NCBI GenBank assembly: GCA_021809365.1 | Contig: JAKBAC010000007.1 | Span: forward strand, 1-43,269 | Reading direction: 5' to 3' | Origin: Planctomycetota bacterium | Lineage (GTDB): Bacteria; Planctomycetota; Phycisphaerae; WQYP01 | DNA length: 43,269 nt | Part shown: one piece after another, positions 1-6,959 of the stretch | Position numbering within the stretch: position 1 is the stretch's first letter | Layout: each line of letters starts with the position of its first letter | Position numbers and translations under genes: made by a program | Notes under the pieces: model-generated | The model's database searches: none | What the model was told of the DNA's origin: nothing | What the model saw: only the letters and a program-made list of their open reading frames with translations

Positions 1-2
1 GC

Positions 3-1208
3 CATGGCGTGGTATTTGTCCGCAGTGATCTGGATCGGCCCGTGCGCATACCCGCGCTGGTGCAGCAGATCACAAAACGCACACGCCGCAGCACCATCCG
101 CAATGGCGCGGATTCGGTTGAAACCATTGAACATTGCATGTCCGCGATTCATGGGCTGGGCATTGACAATATAGAAGTCAACATCACCGGTGGCGAAGTG
201 CCGGGCGTTGATGGCTCCTGCCTGCCGTTTGTTCAGGCGCTGCAGAATGCCGGGATTGCGGAACAGTCCGCGGAAAAGCAGTTTCTGCGCATCAGCGAGC
301 CAATTGAAGTGACCGATGGCACCTCCACCCTGATTGCCTCCCCGGCGGCGGGTGATGAATTTCAGATTATTTTCGATCTTGATTATGGTGCCGACACGCC
401 CGTTGGGCATCAGTTGTTTTCCTACACCCTGGGCGAGGATTTCCCCACTGTGATCGCCCCGGCCCGCACCTTTGTGCTCAAGCACGAAGCGGATATGCTG
501 CGGCAGCGCGGCCTGGGCCTGCACCTGCAGCCCGGCGATGTGCTGGTCATTGATAATGACGGCCCGATTGCCACCAAATACCGCTTTCCGGATGAATGTG
601 TGCGGCACAAAATTCTCGATTTAATCGGCGATCTGTATCTGCTGGGATGCTCCATCCGCGGGAAAATTATCGCCTATAAGTCCGGCCATTCATTGAATCA
701 CGCCCTGGTGCGCAAACTCGTTTCCATGTTGCACGCCCAGCGCCATGCCGCGTTGAGTCTGCGGGATCCGGTTATGGACATTCGGCAGATCACACGGGTG
801 CTGCCGCACCGTTTTCCCATGCTGCTGGTGGATCGGGTCATTGAAATGGATTCTGACCACCACGCGGTGGGGATTAAGAATGTCACGATGAACGAGCCGT
901 TTTTTCAGGGGCATTACCCCGGAGCTCCCGTCATGCCCGGCGTGCTGGTGGTGGAAGCCATGGCGCAGCTTTCCGGATTGCTTTTAGCGCGCCAACTGGA
1001 GCACAGCGGTAAATTGCCGATGTTGCTTTCCATGGATAAAGTCAAACTGCGCCGTCCTGTTGTTCCCGGAGATCAGTTGATTCTGGAATCCGAAACGATC
1101 CGTGTAAAGGCCCGCACCGGCCATGTGAAATGTCGGGCGATGGTGGGCGATCAACTGGCCGCGGAAGCGGTGATTAAATTTATGCTGGTCGATGAACAGC
1201 AGGGGTGA
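3..1208 (+). CDS. lpxC/fabZ: Bifunctional LpxC-FabZ fusion (5' end outside window)
   Basis: The N-terminal part is LpxC, the zinc-dependent UDP-3-O-acyl-N-acetylglucosamine deacetylase that commits sugars to lipid A synthesis. The C-terminal part is FabZ, the 3-hydroxyacyl-ACP dehydratase of fatty acid synthesis. LpxC zinc-site signatures are visible: IEHCMSAIHGLGIDN, then HKILDLIGDL, then SGHSLNH. FabZ begins near base 775 with LPHRFPMLLVDRV and has its active-site motifs GHYPGAPVMPGVLVVEAMAQ (His and Glu). The frame is open to the left edge, and the first visible residues (HGVVFVRSDL) match the interior of LpxC, so roughly the first 20-30 residues are missing; an internal GTG at base 9 is not the start. 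This fusion is known in several didermic phyla, including planctomycetes. lpxA follows 192 bp downstream. Confidence 0.95.
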   Translation, partial: HGVVFVRSDLDRPVRIPALVQQITKRTRRSTIRNGADSVETIEHCMSAIHGLGIDNIEVNITGGEVPGVDGSCLPFVQALQNAGIAEQSAEKQFLRISEPIEVTDGTSTLIASPAAGDEFQIIFDLDYGADTPVGHQLFSYTLGEDFPTVIAPARTFVLKHEADMLRQRGLGLHLQPGDVLVIDNDGPIATKYRFPDECVRHKILDLIGDLYLLGCSIRGKIIAYKSGHSLNHALVRKLVSMLHAQRHAALSLRDPVMDIRQITRVLPHRFPMLLVDRVIEMDSDHHAVGIKNVTMNEPFFQGHYPGAPVMPGVLVVEAMAQLSGLLLARQLEHSGKLPMLLSMDKVKLRRPVVPGDQLILESETIRVKARTGHVKCRAMVGDQLAAEAVIKFMLVDEQQG

Positions 1209-1211
1209 GGG

Positions 1212-1253
1212 GTTAGAAGTTAGGAGTTGGGAGTTAGGAGTTAGGAGTTAGGC
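1212..1253. repeat. Tandem heptamer repeat, GTTAGGA type
   Basis: Six head-to-tail 7-nt units with consensus GTTAGGA (variants GTTAGAA, GTTGGGA, GTTAGGC) begin 4 bp after the fabZ stop codon. Three units of the same heptamer occur at 43123-43143 near the other end of the window. The function is unknown; it is probably a slippage-prone spacer repeat. Confidence 0.8.
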
Positions 1254-1298
1254 GTTGGCTGGCGAGCCGGTGGATTCAATGCACGCGGGGAATGTTAG

Positions 1299-1319
1299 CC
1301 GGTGGGTTTAACCCACCGG
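1299..1319. repeat. Perfect inverted repeat, possible REP or attenuator hairpin
   Basis: Arms CCGGTGGGTT and AACCCACCGG are perfectly complementary around one central T. In RNA this would form an 8-9 bp GC-rich hairpin. It lies between lpxC/fabZ and lpxA. No T-run follows, so a classical intrinsic terminator is not supported; it may be a REP-like unit or a processing or attenuation hairpin. Confidence 0.6.
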
Positions 1320-1400
1320 GCGTACCGCCGCGGCCCCTGGGTTTCGCGAAAATCGGTCGCACTGAACTTTTGTTGACTTTGAATTCTTGAGTTGGAAGTT

Positions 1401-2234
1401 ATGCCGCAGATACATCCCATGGCCGTGGTTGAAACCGGAGCGCAACTTGCTGATGACGTGATCGTCGGGCCGTTTGCCTACATCGGCCCTCAGGTGGTGC
1501 TGGGCCCCGGGTGCGTGGTTCATCATCACGCTTCGGTGCAGGGCAACACCACGGCCGGCAGGAACAATCAGTTTTTCCCCGGCTGCGTCATCGGCGGCAT
1601 TCCGCAGGATCTCAAATATCGCGGCGGTGATTGCCGCGTGATCATCGGCGATAATAACCGCTTCCGGGAGTTGTCCACCGTTAACATGGGCACTGAGGAC
1701 GGTGGCGGAATCACGCAAATCGGCACCGACAATCTGCTGATGGTCAATGTGCATGTCGCCCATGATTGCTTTGTGCGTGACCATTGCATCTTCGCCAACA
1801 ACGTCATGCTCGCCGGACATATTGAAGTCGAAGACGGTGCCGTGTTGTCCGGTGCCGCAGCGGTCACGCATTTTGTCAGCATCGGTCAATACTCATTTAT
1901 CGGCGGCGTGGCGGTGGTCGTGCATGACGTGCCGCCATTTCTCACCGTGGATGGTCGTCCCGCTTCCATCCGCGGGCTTAACCGCGTTGGTCTTAAGCGC
2001 CGCGGCTTCGACGAAAACAGAATTGAACCGATTAAAGAAGCGTACCGCCTGCTGTATCGCCGGGAAACACCCTTCGCCGCGGGCGCGGCGGAGCTGGAAA
2101 AGATCTACCCGGACAATCCGGAAATTAACACCATGCTCACCTTTATCCGCCGGGCCGCGGAAGGGAAATTCGGGCGCTACCGCGAATCCCTGCGCGGCAA
2201 AACGCCGTGGCGTCCCACCGCGGAGGACGCATAA
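1401..2234 (+). CDS. lpxA: UDP-N-acetylglucosamine acyltransferase LpxA
   Basis: LpxA transfers a 3-hydroxyacyl chain from ACP to UDP-GlcNAc (or UDP-GlcNAc3N in some bacteria), the first lipid A step, in the cytoplasm. The protein (277 aa) has the hexapeptide repeats of a left-handed beta helix (for example DDVIVGPFAYIGPQVVLGPG), the LpxA signature VHVAHDC with the catalytic His, and the C-terminal helical part starting at RGLNRVGLKRRGF. ATG 1401 is chosen because MPQIHPMAVV matches the usual LpxA start; an in-frame TTG at 1392 is less likely. The GGAAG at 1394-1398 is close to this ATG, so the start is not certain. The next gene begins 2 bp after its stop. Confidence 0.95.
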   Translation: MPQIHPMAVVETGAQLADDVIVGPFAYIGPQVVLGPGCVVHHHASVQGNTTAGRNNQFFPGCVIGGIPQDLKYRGGDCRVIIGDNNRFRELSTVNMGTEDGGGITQIGTDNLLMVNVHVAHDCFVRDHCIFANNVMLAGHIEVEDGAVLSGAAAVTHFVSIGQYSFIGGVAVVVHDVPPFLTVDGRPASIRGLNRVGLKRRGFDENRIEPIKEAYRLLYRRETPFAAGAAELEKIYPDNPEINTMLTFIRRAAEGKFGRYRESLRGKTPWRPTAEDA

Positions 2235-2236
2235 CC

Positions 2237-3274
2237 ATGACGACCTTAAAGTCCGACGCTCCGTTGCAAGTCGCCGTCATCGGCGCGGGCCGCATGGGTG
2301 GCCACCATGCCCGTATTTACGCTTCACTGCCGGAGGCGAAACTCGTGGGCATTGTGGATACCGACGCGGCGCGTGCGGCGGCATTGGCTCAACAATATGG
2401 CGTTGGCGCGTTTACTTCCGTCGAAGCGTTGTTGGCTGCCTGTCCCGAACTTCAGGCGGTGAGTATTTCCACCCCCACCATCTATCATCGGGCGCTGGCG
2501 GAATTGCTGCTGGATCGTGAAATTGATACGCTCATTGAAAAGCCGCTGGCTCCTACTTTAGGGGATGCCCAGGCACTGGTGGCTTTGGCCCGCCGCAACA
2601 AACGCGTGCTACAGGTGGGCCACTCCGAGCGATTTAATCCCGTCGTGCGGGCCTTAAGCAAACACAAACTTGATCCGCGTTTTATTGAAGTTCATCGCAT
2701 CAGCCCGATGCGATTCCGCAGTGTGGACATCGGCGTGGTGCTGGATTTGATGATCCATGACATTGATATTGTGCATCACTTTGTACGTTCACCGGTGGCG
2801 TCCATCGCCGCCGTCGGCGTGGCGGTGATCGGTCGGCATGAGGATGTGGCCAACGCCCGGATCGTATTTGCCAATGGTTGCGTGGCCAATATCACCGCAT
2901 CACGCCTGGCGATGAAAACCGAACGCCGCATGAGACTTTTCAGTCCCGATGCGTATGTGAGCGTGGATTATCAGAAAAAAGCGGGGGTGGTCATTACCAA
3001 AACCGCCAATCAGGCGCAGCTGGATATATTGCAACAGCAACTCGCCGCCGAGGAAGTTCCTGATTTATCCAATCTGGATTACACCGAACTGGTGCATGTG
3101 GATCAATTGGAAATCGACGATCAGGAGCCGCTGAAGCTGCAATTGCAATCATTTCTGCACGCGGTGCGCACCCGCGGCGAGCCTGTGGTCAGCGGCGAAG
3201 ATGGAGCTTTTGCCGTCGATGTGGCCACGCGCATTACCGAGGCAATTGCGCAGCATCAGTGGACGGCTCGGTAA
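2237..3274 (+). CDS. Gfo/Idh/MocA family NAD(P)-dependent oxidoreductase in the lpx cluster
   Basis: This is a sugar-nucleotide-type dehydrogenase of the Gfo/Idh/MocA family (345 aa). An N-terminal Rossmann fold carries GAGRMGGHHA, the family EKP motif follows at LIEKPLAPT, and the C-terminal alpha/beta domain completes the fold. ATG 2237 is chosen because GGAGG at 2222-2226 lies 10 nt upstream. The gene starts 2 bp after lpxA, so the two are almost certainly co-transcribed. By family and position it is a candidate for GnnA, the UDP-GlcNAc 3-dehydrogenase that with the aminotransferase GnnB supplies UDP-GlcNAc3N to LpxA; no GnnB partner is seen here, so the substrate remains an inference. Its last 41 bases overlap the convergent glycosyltransferase gene. 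Confidence 0.88.
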   Translation: MTTLKSDAPLQVAVIGAGRMGGHHARIYASLPEAKLVGIVDTDAARAAALAQQYGVGAFTSVEALLAACPELQAVSISTPTIYHRALAELLLDREIDTLIEKPLAPTLGDAQALVALARRNKRVLQVGHSERFNPVVRALSKHKLDPRFIEVHRISPMRFRSVDIGVVLDLMIHDIDIVHHFVRSPVASIAAVGVAVIGRHEDVANARIVFANGCVANITASRLAMKTERRMRLFSPDAYVSVDYQKKAGVVITKTANQAQLDILQQQLAAEEVPDLSNLDYTELVHVDQLEIDDQEPLKLQLQSFLHAVRTRGEPVVSGEDGAFAVDVATRITEAIAQHQWTAR

Positions 3275-4526
3275 ACCGTGCGGTTAATATTACCCCGGCC
3301 AACGCGAATGACGCCCAGAGAACAACATCCACCGTGTCCACGTAATGGCGGCCATTGGGGCCAAATACCTTCGCAAGTTCAGATGTCCATAACATGAAAA
3401 AGGCGCTTAAGCCCAATGCCGCCCACGCGAATTGGCGGCTGCTTTTTGCGACCAATGAATCCTCGGCGATCATGCCGACAGCCATCAGGGCAAAGATCAG
3501 TGTGACATAGTGCGGCACCCACGTTCGTTCGGAAGCCCACAACATGAACATGCCCACACACGCGATTTCCATGGCATAACGGCGGCAACGCAGGCTGGGC
3601 AATTGTTTTCGCGCCCACCAGATGCCGCCCGCCGCAATGATAAGAAGAATGATCCGGCCGATATTATGCGCTACCGCCTGGGGTAATCGCACCAGCGTGA
3701 CATAATGATGATGAACCGTTCCGTTATGCACGGATGTCCACGCCGGCACATGGGCAAAGAGGCGGAGGACAAATTCCGGGATGGATTCTCCATTGGCAAA
3801 TTTTATCTTGTCATGCAGAATATAGGGATAAATCATGATATGACCCCACTGCCCCAGCCAGATGATGTTCTGATTCCATCCAAAAAATAACGCCGGAACG
3901 AGAAATATCCATAAGCCGATTCCCGCCACAATCGCGGAACTGATAATCCAGCGGCGGCGAAACAGAAAATACGCCAGAAAGGCCAGAGGCGTAACCTTGA
4001 TGCAGATGGCCATGGCCACCAGCAGTCCGGCCAGAACATCGCCGCGCAGTGTTTCTTCCTGGGCCATCCATAACCCCGCCGCCAGCGGCAGGAGCATCAG
4101 CAGATTCATCTGCCCTTCCTGAATGTCGCCAATGACGGGGAAAAGCCAGGCGATGCTGATGAGTACAAGCGCTCCGGGGAAAACATTACTTCCGCCCCGG
4201 CGGATGATGGAAAGTGCCAATAAAAAAATCGGCACGAAGAAAAATGGCTTGCATAACACCCATGCCGCCTGCGCGTCAGGACGCGATAACAGCGTGAACG
4301 GTGCCACAAACAGCATGGCGAATGGTGGCAATGGAAAGCGGTCACTGCGATAGGGCTTGTGGTCATGAATAAACAGCGGCACCGTTTTCATGTAGGAATC
4401 AAATGCGTCAATATGTACTTGCCGGGTCATCTCATGGGCAATTTTGTGATGGGCCTGCACCGCCAGCACCACCGTGGCGATGGCGATCATCACCAGAGCA
4501 ATCGTAAGCGTATATCGGCGCGACAT
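3234..4526 (-). CDS. GT87-like (DUF2029) polytopic membrane glycosyltransferase
   Basis: A membrane protein of 430 aa with many hydrophobic helices, resembling the DUF2029/GT87 mannosyltransferase-like family, which uses polyprenyl-phosphate sugars on the outer face of the inner membrane. Features consistent with GT-C enzymes are a luminal acidic loop early in the protein (HIDAFDSYMKTVPLFIHDHKPYRSDRFPLPPF), the GDIQEGQMN segment that matches the conserved GQxN-type motif, and a following IKVTPLAFL segment. The start is ATG 4526, preceded by AGGAG 4 nt away. The frame is open further upstream to about 4781, but that part is non-membrane and has no ribosome site. The acceptor and sugar cannot be told from sequence. 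Confidence 0.8.
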   Translation of the reverse strand: MSRRYTLTIALVMIAIATVVLAVQAHHKIAHEMTRQVHIDAFDSYMKTVPLFIHDHKPYRSDRFPLPPFAMLFVAPFTLLSRPDAQAAWVLCKPFFFVPIFLLALSIIRRGGSNVFPGALVLISIAWLFPVIGDIQEGQMNLLMLLPLAAGLWMAQEETLRGDVLAGLLVAMAICIKVTPLAFLAYFLFRRRWIISSAIVAGIGLWIFLVPALFFGWNQNIIWLGQWGHIMIYPYILHDKIKFANGESIPEFVLRLFAHVPAWTSVHNGTVHHHYVTLVRLPQAVAHNIGRIILLIIAAGGIWWARKQLPSLRCRRYAMEIACVGMFMLWASERTWVPHYVTLIFALMAVGMIAEDSLVAKSSRQFAWAALGLSAFFMLWTSELAKVFGPNGRHYVDTVDVVLWASFALAGVILTARFTEPSTDAAQLPR

Positions 4527-4758
4527 GCGACTCCTGTAAAAAGAATAACCGGCGACCCGCGCGCACGGCGATAGCGACCATTTATGGTAATGGATTTTAT
4601 GCAATGCCGGTAGATGCCGGGGAATCATGTGCCGGGGTATCGTGTTTGCTGCGCTTTTCAGGAGGTATAAGAGCAAAGAGAGGGGGCGATGAATGGACAC
4701 CTTCGCGGCTGTTTTTTCACCCGCAACAGCCATATTGGGAGGTCGGAACGCATGAACA

Positions 4759-5328
4759 TCACGGGAGAACCTGAGCCTCATGTTTCATTCGGCTTAGCAA
4801 GGCGTCAATCCCTAATTTATTGGCCCATTCATGCAGGTAATCCAGGTCCAAGCCGGGAAGCTGCACTTCGTAAACCCGAACGGCGTCCGTAAATTGTTTT
4901 TCGCTGCCGCCGCACATCTGCGACCAACGCAGCTTCATCAGTATCGTGTCCTCTGGACGCGACACTTGCAGCTTCAAGCCGCCTACCTTTACTGTTTGCC
5001 GCCGCGAAAACCGCGATTGGTCGAAAGGATCATCGGTTAATATCCAGAAATCAATCTTGTCGCCCTCCTCTAATTCAATGACATTGAACATTCCGTGCTG
5101 CTCGATTGCCGCCGACACGGCGTCACGGCTGATATAGAATTTCGGCGCTGAAAACGAGTGAACCAACCACTCCACCGACAATGGACTGATGCGTACAACC
5201 AGATCAACATCGTGTGTTGATCGGGGCTCGCCTTGCAAACTTGATGCGATCGAACCGGTCACCATATATGCGATCCCGGCCTGATCCAGAACGTCCGCGA
5301 CACATTTTAGTAGTTTCTGTTGTGACAT
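4759..5328 (-). CDS. Nucleotidyltransferase-fold protein, second gene of a coupled pair
   Basis: The protein (189 aa) belongs to the DNA polymerase beta-like nucleotidyltransferase superfamily. The motif is clear: Gly25-Ser26 (VTGSIASSL), then Asp40-x-Asp42 (STHDVDLVV), and a later acidic residue in GDKIDFWIL. This is the type found in many uncharacterised or AbiEii/MNT-like proteins; the target (RNA, protein or small molecule) is unknown. Its start codon lies inside the end of the upstream 71-residue gene (22-bp overlap, different frame), which implies translational coupling. No HEPN partner is seen, so it is not a standard HEPN-MNT toxin-antitoxin pair. Confidence 0.82.
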   Translation of the reverse strand: MSQQKLLKCVADVLDQAGIAYMVTGSIASSLQGEPRSTHDVDLVVRISPLSVEWLVHSFSAPKFYISRDAVSAAIEQHGMFNVIELEEGDKIDFWILTDDPFDQSRFSRRQTVKVGGLKLQVSRPEDTILMKLRWSQMCGGSEKQFTDAVRVYEVQLPGLDLDYLHEWANKLGIDALLSRMKHEAQVLP

Positions 5329-5522
5329 TTAGCCAGTCGATCCAGCATGATTTGGTGAATTTTCCGCTCGTTGAAATCCGGGAATCGCCGCCTAAGACCG
5401 TTGATGAAAAGTGTTTTGGTAAACGCGGACAACTCAAAAGCCTTCCGCAACCTCGCTTCCGGCGACATCCGCCGAAGCGTCGCAAGATAAATCCGATGGT
5501 TTGGATGAGTCTTCAGATCCAT
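5307..5522 (-). CDS. Small conserved basic protein ending in CHNRNY, partner of the nucleotidyltransferase
   Basis: A 71-residue helical, basic protein (MDLKTHPNHRIYLATLRR... to LAKCHNRNY). I recognise the pattern 'hydrophobic helix, RKAFELSAFTK, LRRRFPDF, C-terminal CHNRNY' as a small uncharacterised family often found directly upstream of nucleotidyltransferases in cyanobacteria and planctomycetes; this is from memory and unverified. Its last 22 bases overlap the nucleotidyltransferase start. No Shine-Dalgarno sequence precedes ATG 5522, and a good promoter places the transcript start only a few bases upstream, so the mRNA may be leaderless. A role as partner or antitoxin is inference. Confidence 0.75.
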   Translation of the reverse strand: MDLKTHPNHRIYLATLRRMSPEARLRKAFELSAFTKTLFINGLRRRFPDFNERKIHQIMLDRLAKCHNRNY

Positions 5523-5531
5523 AATCTACGT

Positions 5532-5560
5532 ACTATACCTGTTCATAGCGAATATGGAAA
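5532..5560 (-). promoter_or_regulatory. Sigma70-type promoter of the small-protein/nucleotidyltransferase pair
   Basis: On the minus strand, TTTCCA (5555-5560) and TATAGT (5532-5537) are separated by 17 bp. The -10 box matches consensus at 5 of 6 positions and the -35 at 4 of 6. The predicted start of transcription is about 5525, only about 3 nt before the ATG at 5522. Confidence 0.5.
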
Positions 5561-5602
5561 GACAGTCCATTGCCTTCCGTGAGTATTGTGCCCGCCGAGC
5601 GC

Positions 5603-6484
5603 TTATACCAGCGTTTTTCCCATCATCCGCTCGAGCACGCGCAATGGAGAACTTTCCGGGTTCTTCATCGCCTCCACCGGCAGCAGATATGTTTGCTCCA
5701 GCAGATATTGACCCGCGTCCACCGCATGTAATACGCTATCGGTAAAGCAGGTCCAGGTGCAGTGCGCCGGGAACGAAAATGGCGTCTGCGGCGCGGTTTT
5801 CTGATAGTGCTCATCCATTTTCGCCCGATCATGGAGTTGAAGCATGTAATGGTCATACGCGGTGCGGGGCGTACGGGTGACACGCAACATATATAAAAGC
5901 TGCCGGCTGCCGGGGAATGGGGGTTTGAGCCGCGGAAGAAATTTTTTTGCAAGATCAGCAAAGGGTTCTCCGATGCGCCAATCGCGGCCTTTGCCTTCGG
6001 GATTTACGTTGCAGAAAATACGGATGATGCGTTTGCCTCCCACGGGCCGGGCCGGGAATTGATCGGGATGCAGGCGGGTGTCATCCTTGGTGACTTTGCT
6101 GGCGCGGCCCTTGATTTCAATGGGACGGTAACTGGTCCGCATGCGCAGCAGGGCGGATTTATATTGCGGGAAAATTCCCTGCATCAACGTCAGCGTGCTG
6201 TCGGAATAGCGTTGCAGCAAGGCGGCCAATTCGCGCTGGGCGGCCTGATCGCCCTCCATGCCCTGGATGCGCCCGTTGCGATGATCGTAACTGATATTTT
6301 TGGCCGCCCCATTGCTCCAGACCGGCGTAAGAAACTTCTGCTCTTCCGGGGTGAAGGTAAAATCAAGTTTGGGCAGATAAACGACATTACCCGCTTCCAT
6401 GGCCGCTGTGGCACCTTCCTGTTGTGCAGTGGAAAATGGACCGCTCCATTGCGTTAAATCCAGACTGTAAAGCCGATTCGTCAT
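5603..6484 (-). CDS. kdoO: Kdo hydroxylase, Fe(II)/2-oxoglutarate-dependent dioxygenase family
   Basis: The protein (293 aa) resembles KdoO, which hydroxylates the 3-deoxy-D-manno-octulosonic acid (Kdo) of lipid A core to give Ko-type sugar. The signature is the block TRLHPDQFPARP followed by GGKRIIRIFCNVNPEGKGRDWRIGEPF. His139-x-Asp141 is the probable iron-binding HxD motif, and a distal His in FSFPAHCTW is a candidate third ligand. The start is ATG 6484, with GGAG 7 nt upstream; the frame is open a little further without a ribosome site. Its presence next to lpx genes fits an organism with a modified lipopolysaccharide inner core. The gene is single, with MITE-derived repeat sequence upstream. 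Confidence 0.85.
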   Translation of the reverse strand: MTNRLYSLDLTQWSGPFSTAQQEGATAAMEAGNVVYLPKLDFTFTPEEQKFLTPVWSNGAAKNISYDHRNGRIQGMEGDQAAQRELAALLQRYSDSTLTLMQGIFPQYKSALLRMRTSYRPIEIKGRASKVTKDDTRLHPDQFPARPVGGKRIIRIFCNVNPEGKGRDWRIGEPFADLAKKFLPRLKPPFPGSRQLLYMLRVTRTPRTAYDHYMLQLHDRAKMDEHYQKTAPQTPFSFPAHCTWTCFTDSVLHAVDAGQYLLEQTYLLPVEAMKNPESSPLRVLERMMGKTLV

Positions 6485-6585
6485 ACCATCACTCCGTATA
6501 TTGCCAGGACAACACCCAACCAATCCGCCCAGTTTAACATGGAAATGGGAATAAAATCCATCATGTCCGGCACTGTGACAGCGGG

Positions 6586-6880
6586 GGACGTGCCAATAAA
6601 TTCAGGCAGCGTACCGGGACACCGCGCCCCCTTGCACAATCTGAAATTGGAAATCTCAAATTTCCCCCTTTTAGCTGCGTGTGTTTGCACCGCGTGTTTT
6701 GCGCGGCAGTCGTCAGAGGACTGCAGGGGTTGCCTCATCTTGCGACAGCGCCACGTTAGTTCCAGCCTTATCTTGCTCTACTGTTCAACTCTCTACTGAT
6801 CTCTGCTCTGCGGCAAGGGCCGCCGCCGCGTGTGTTTGCACCGCGCGTGTTGCGCGGCAGCCACCGGTGTTGAGAAAGTA
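6586..6880 (-). mobile_element. Degraded, rearranged copy of the MITE-like repeat
   Basis: Read on the minus strand, this spacer resembles the elements at 11817-12061 and 32910-33246. It has the inverted end (GGACGTGCCAATA at 6586), the AATCTGAAATT / AAATCTCAAATT module, the CCGCGCG-type hairpin, the CTCATCTTGCGAC block and the GATCTCTGCTCTGCGG block. The outer end is replaced by a second partial copy of the hairpin block at about 6827-6880. No target duplication was found, as expected for a rearranged copy. The whole 6485-6959 spacer holds no convincing gene. Confidence 0.7.
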
Positions 6881-6959
6881 GTAACGCGTGCTCTGTCACA
6901 CCCCAACGGGGTTAGGAATTAAGCACGGGGCACGCCCTTTCCCGGGAAATAACGACCGG

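Noticed and set aside
4527..4781. N-terminal extension of the GT87-like gene
   Set aside because: The frame is open, but the added 84 residues are not membrane-like and the AGGAG before ATG 4526 fixes the start.
4759..5522. Call as a HEPN-MNT or AbiE toxin-antitoxin system
   Set aside because: The small partner lacks the HEPN RxxxxH motif and does not look like the AbiEi antitoxin; only the nucleotidyltransferase fold is supported.
6578..6900. Target duplication around the 6.6-kb MITE copy
   Set aside because: TGTGACAG and CTGTCACA on either side are inverted, not direct, and the copy is rearranged; no duplication is claimed.
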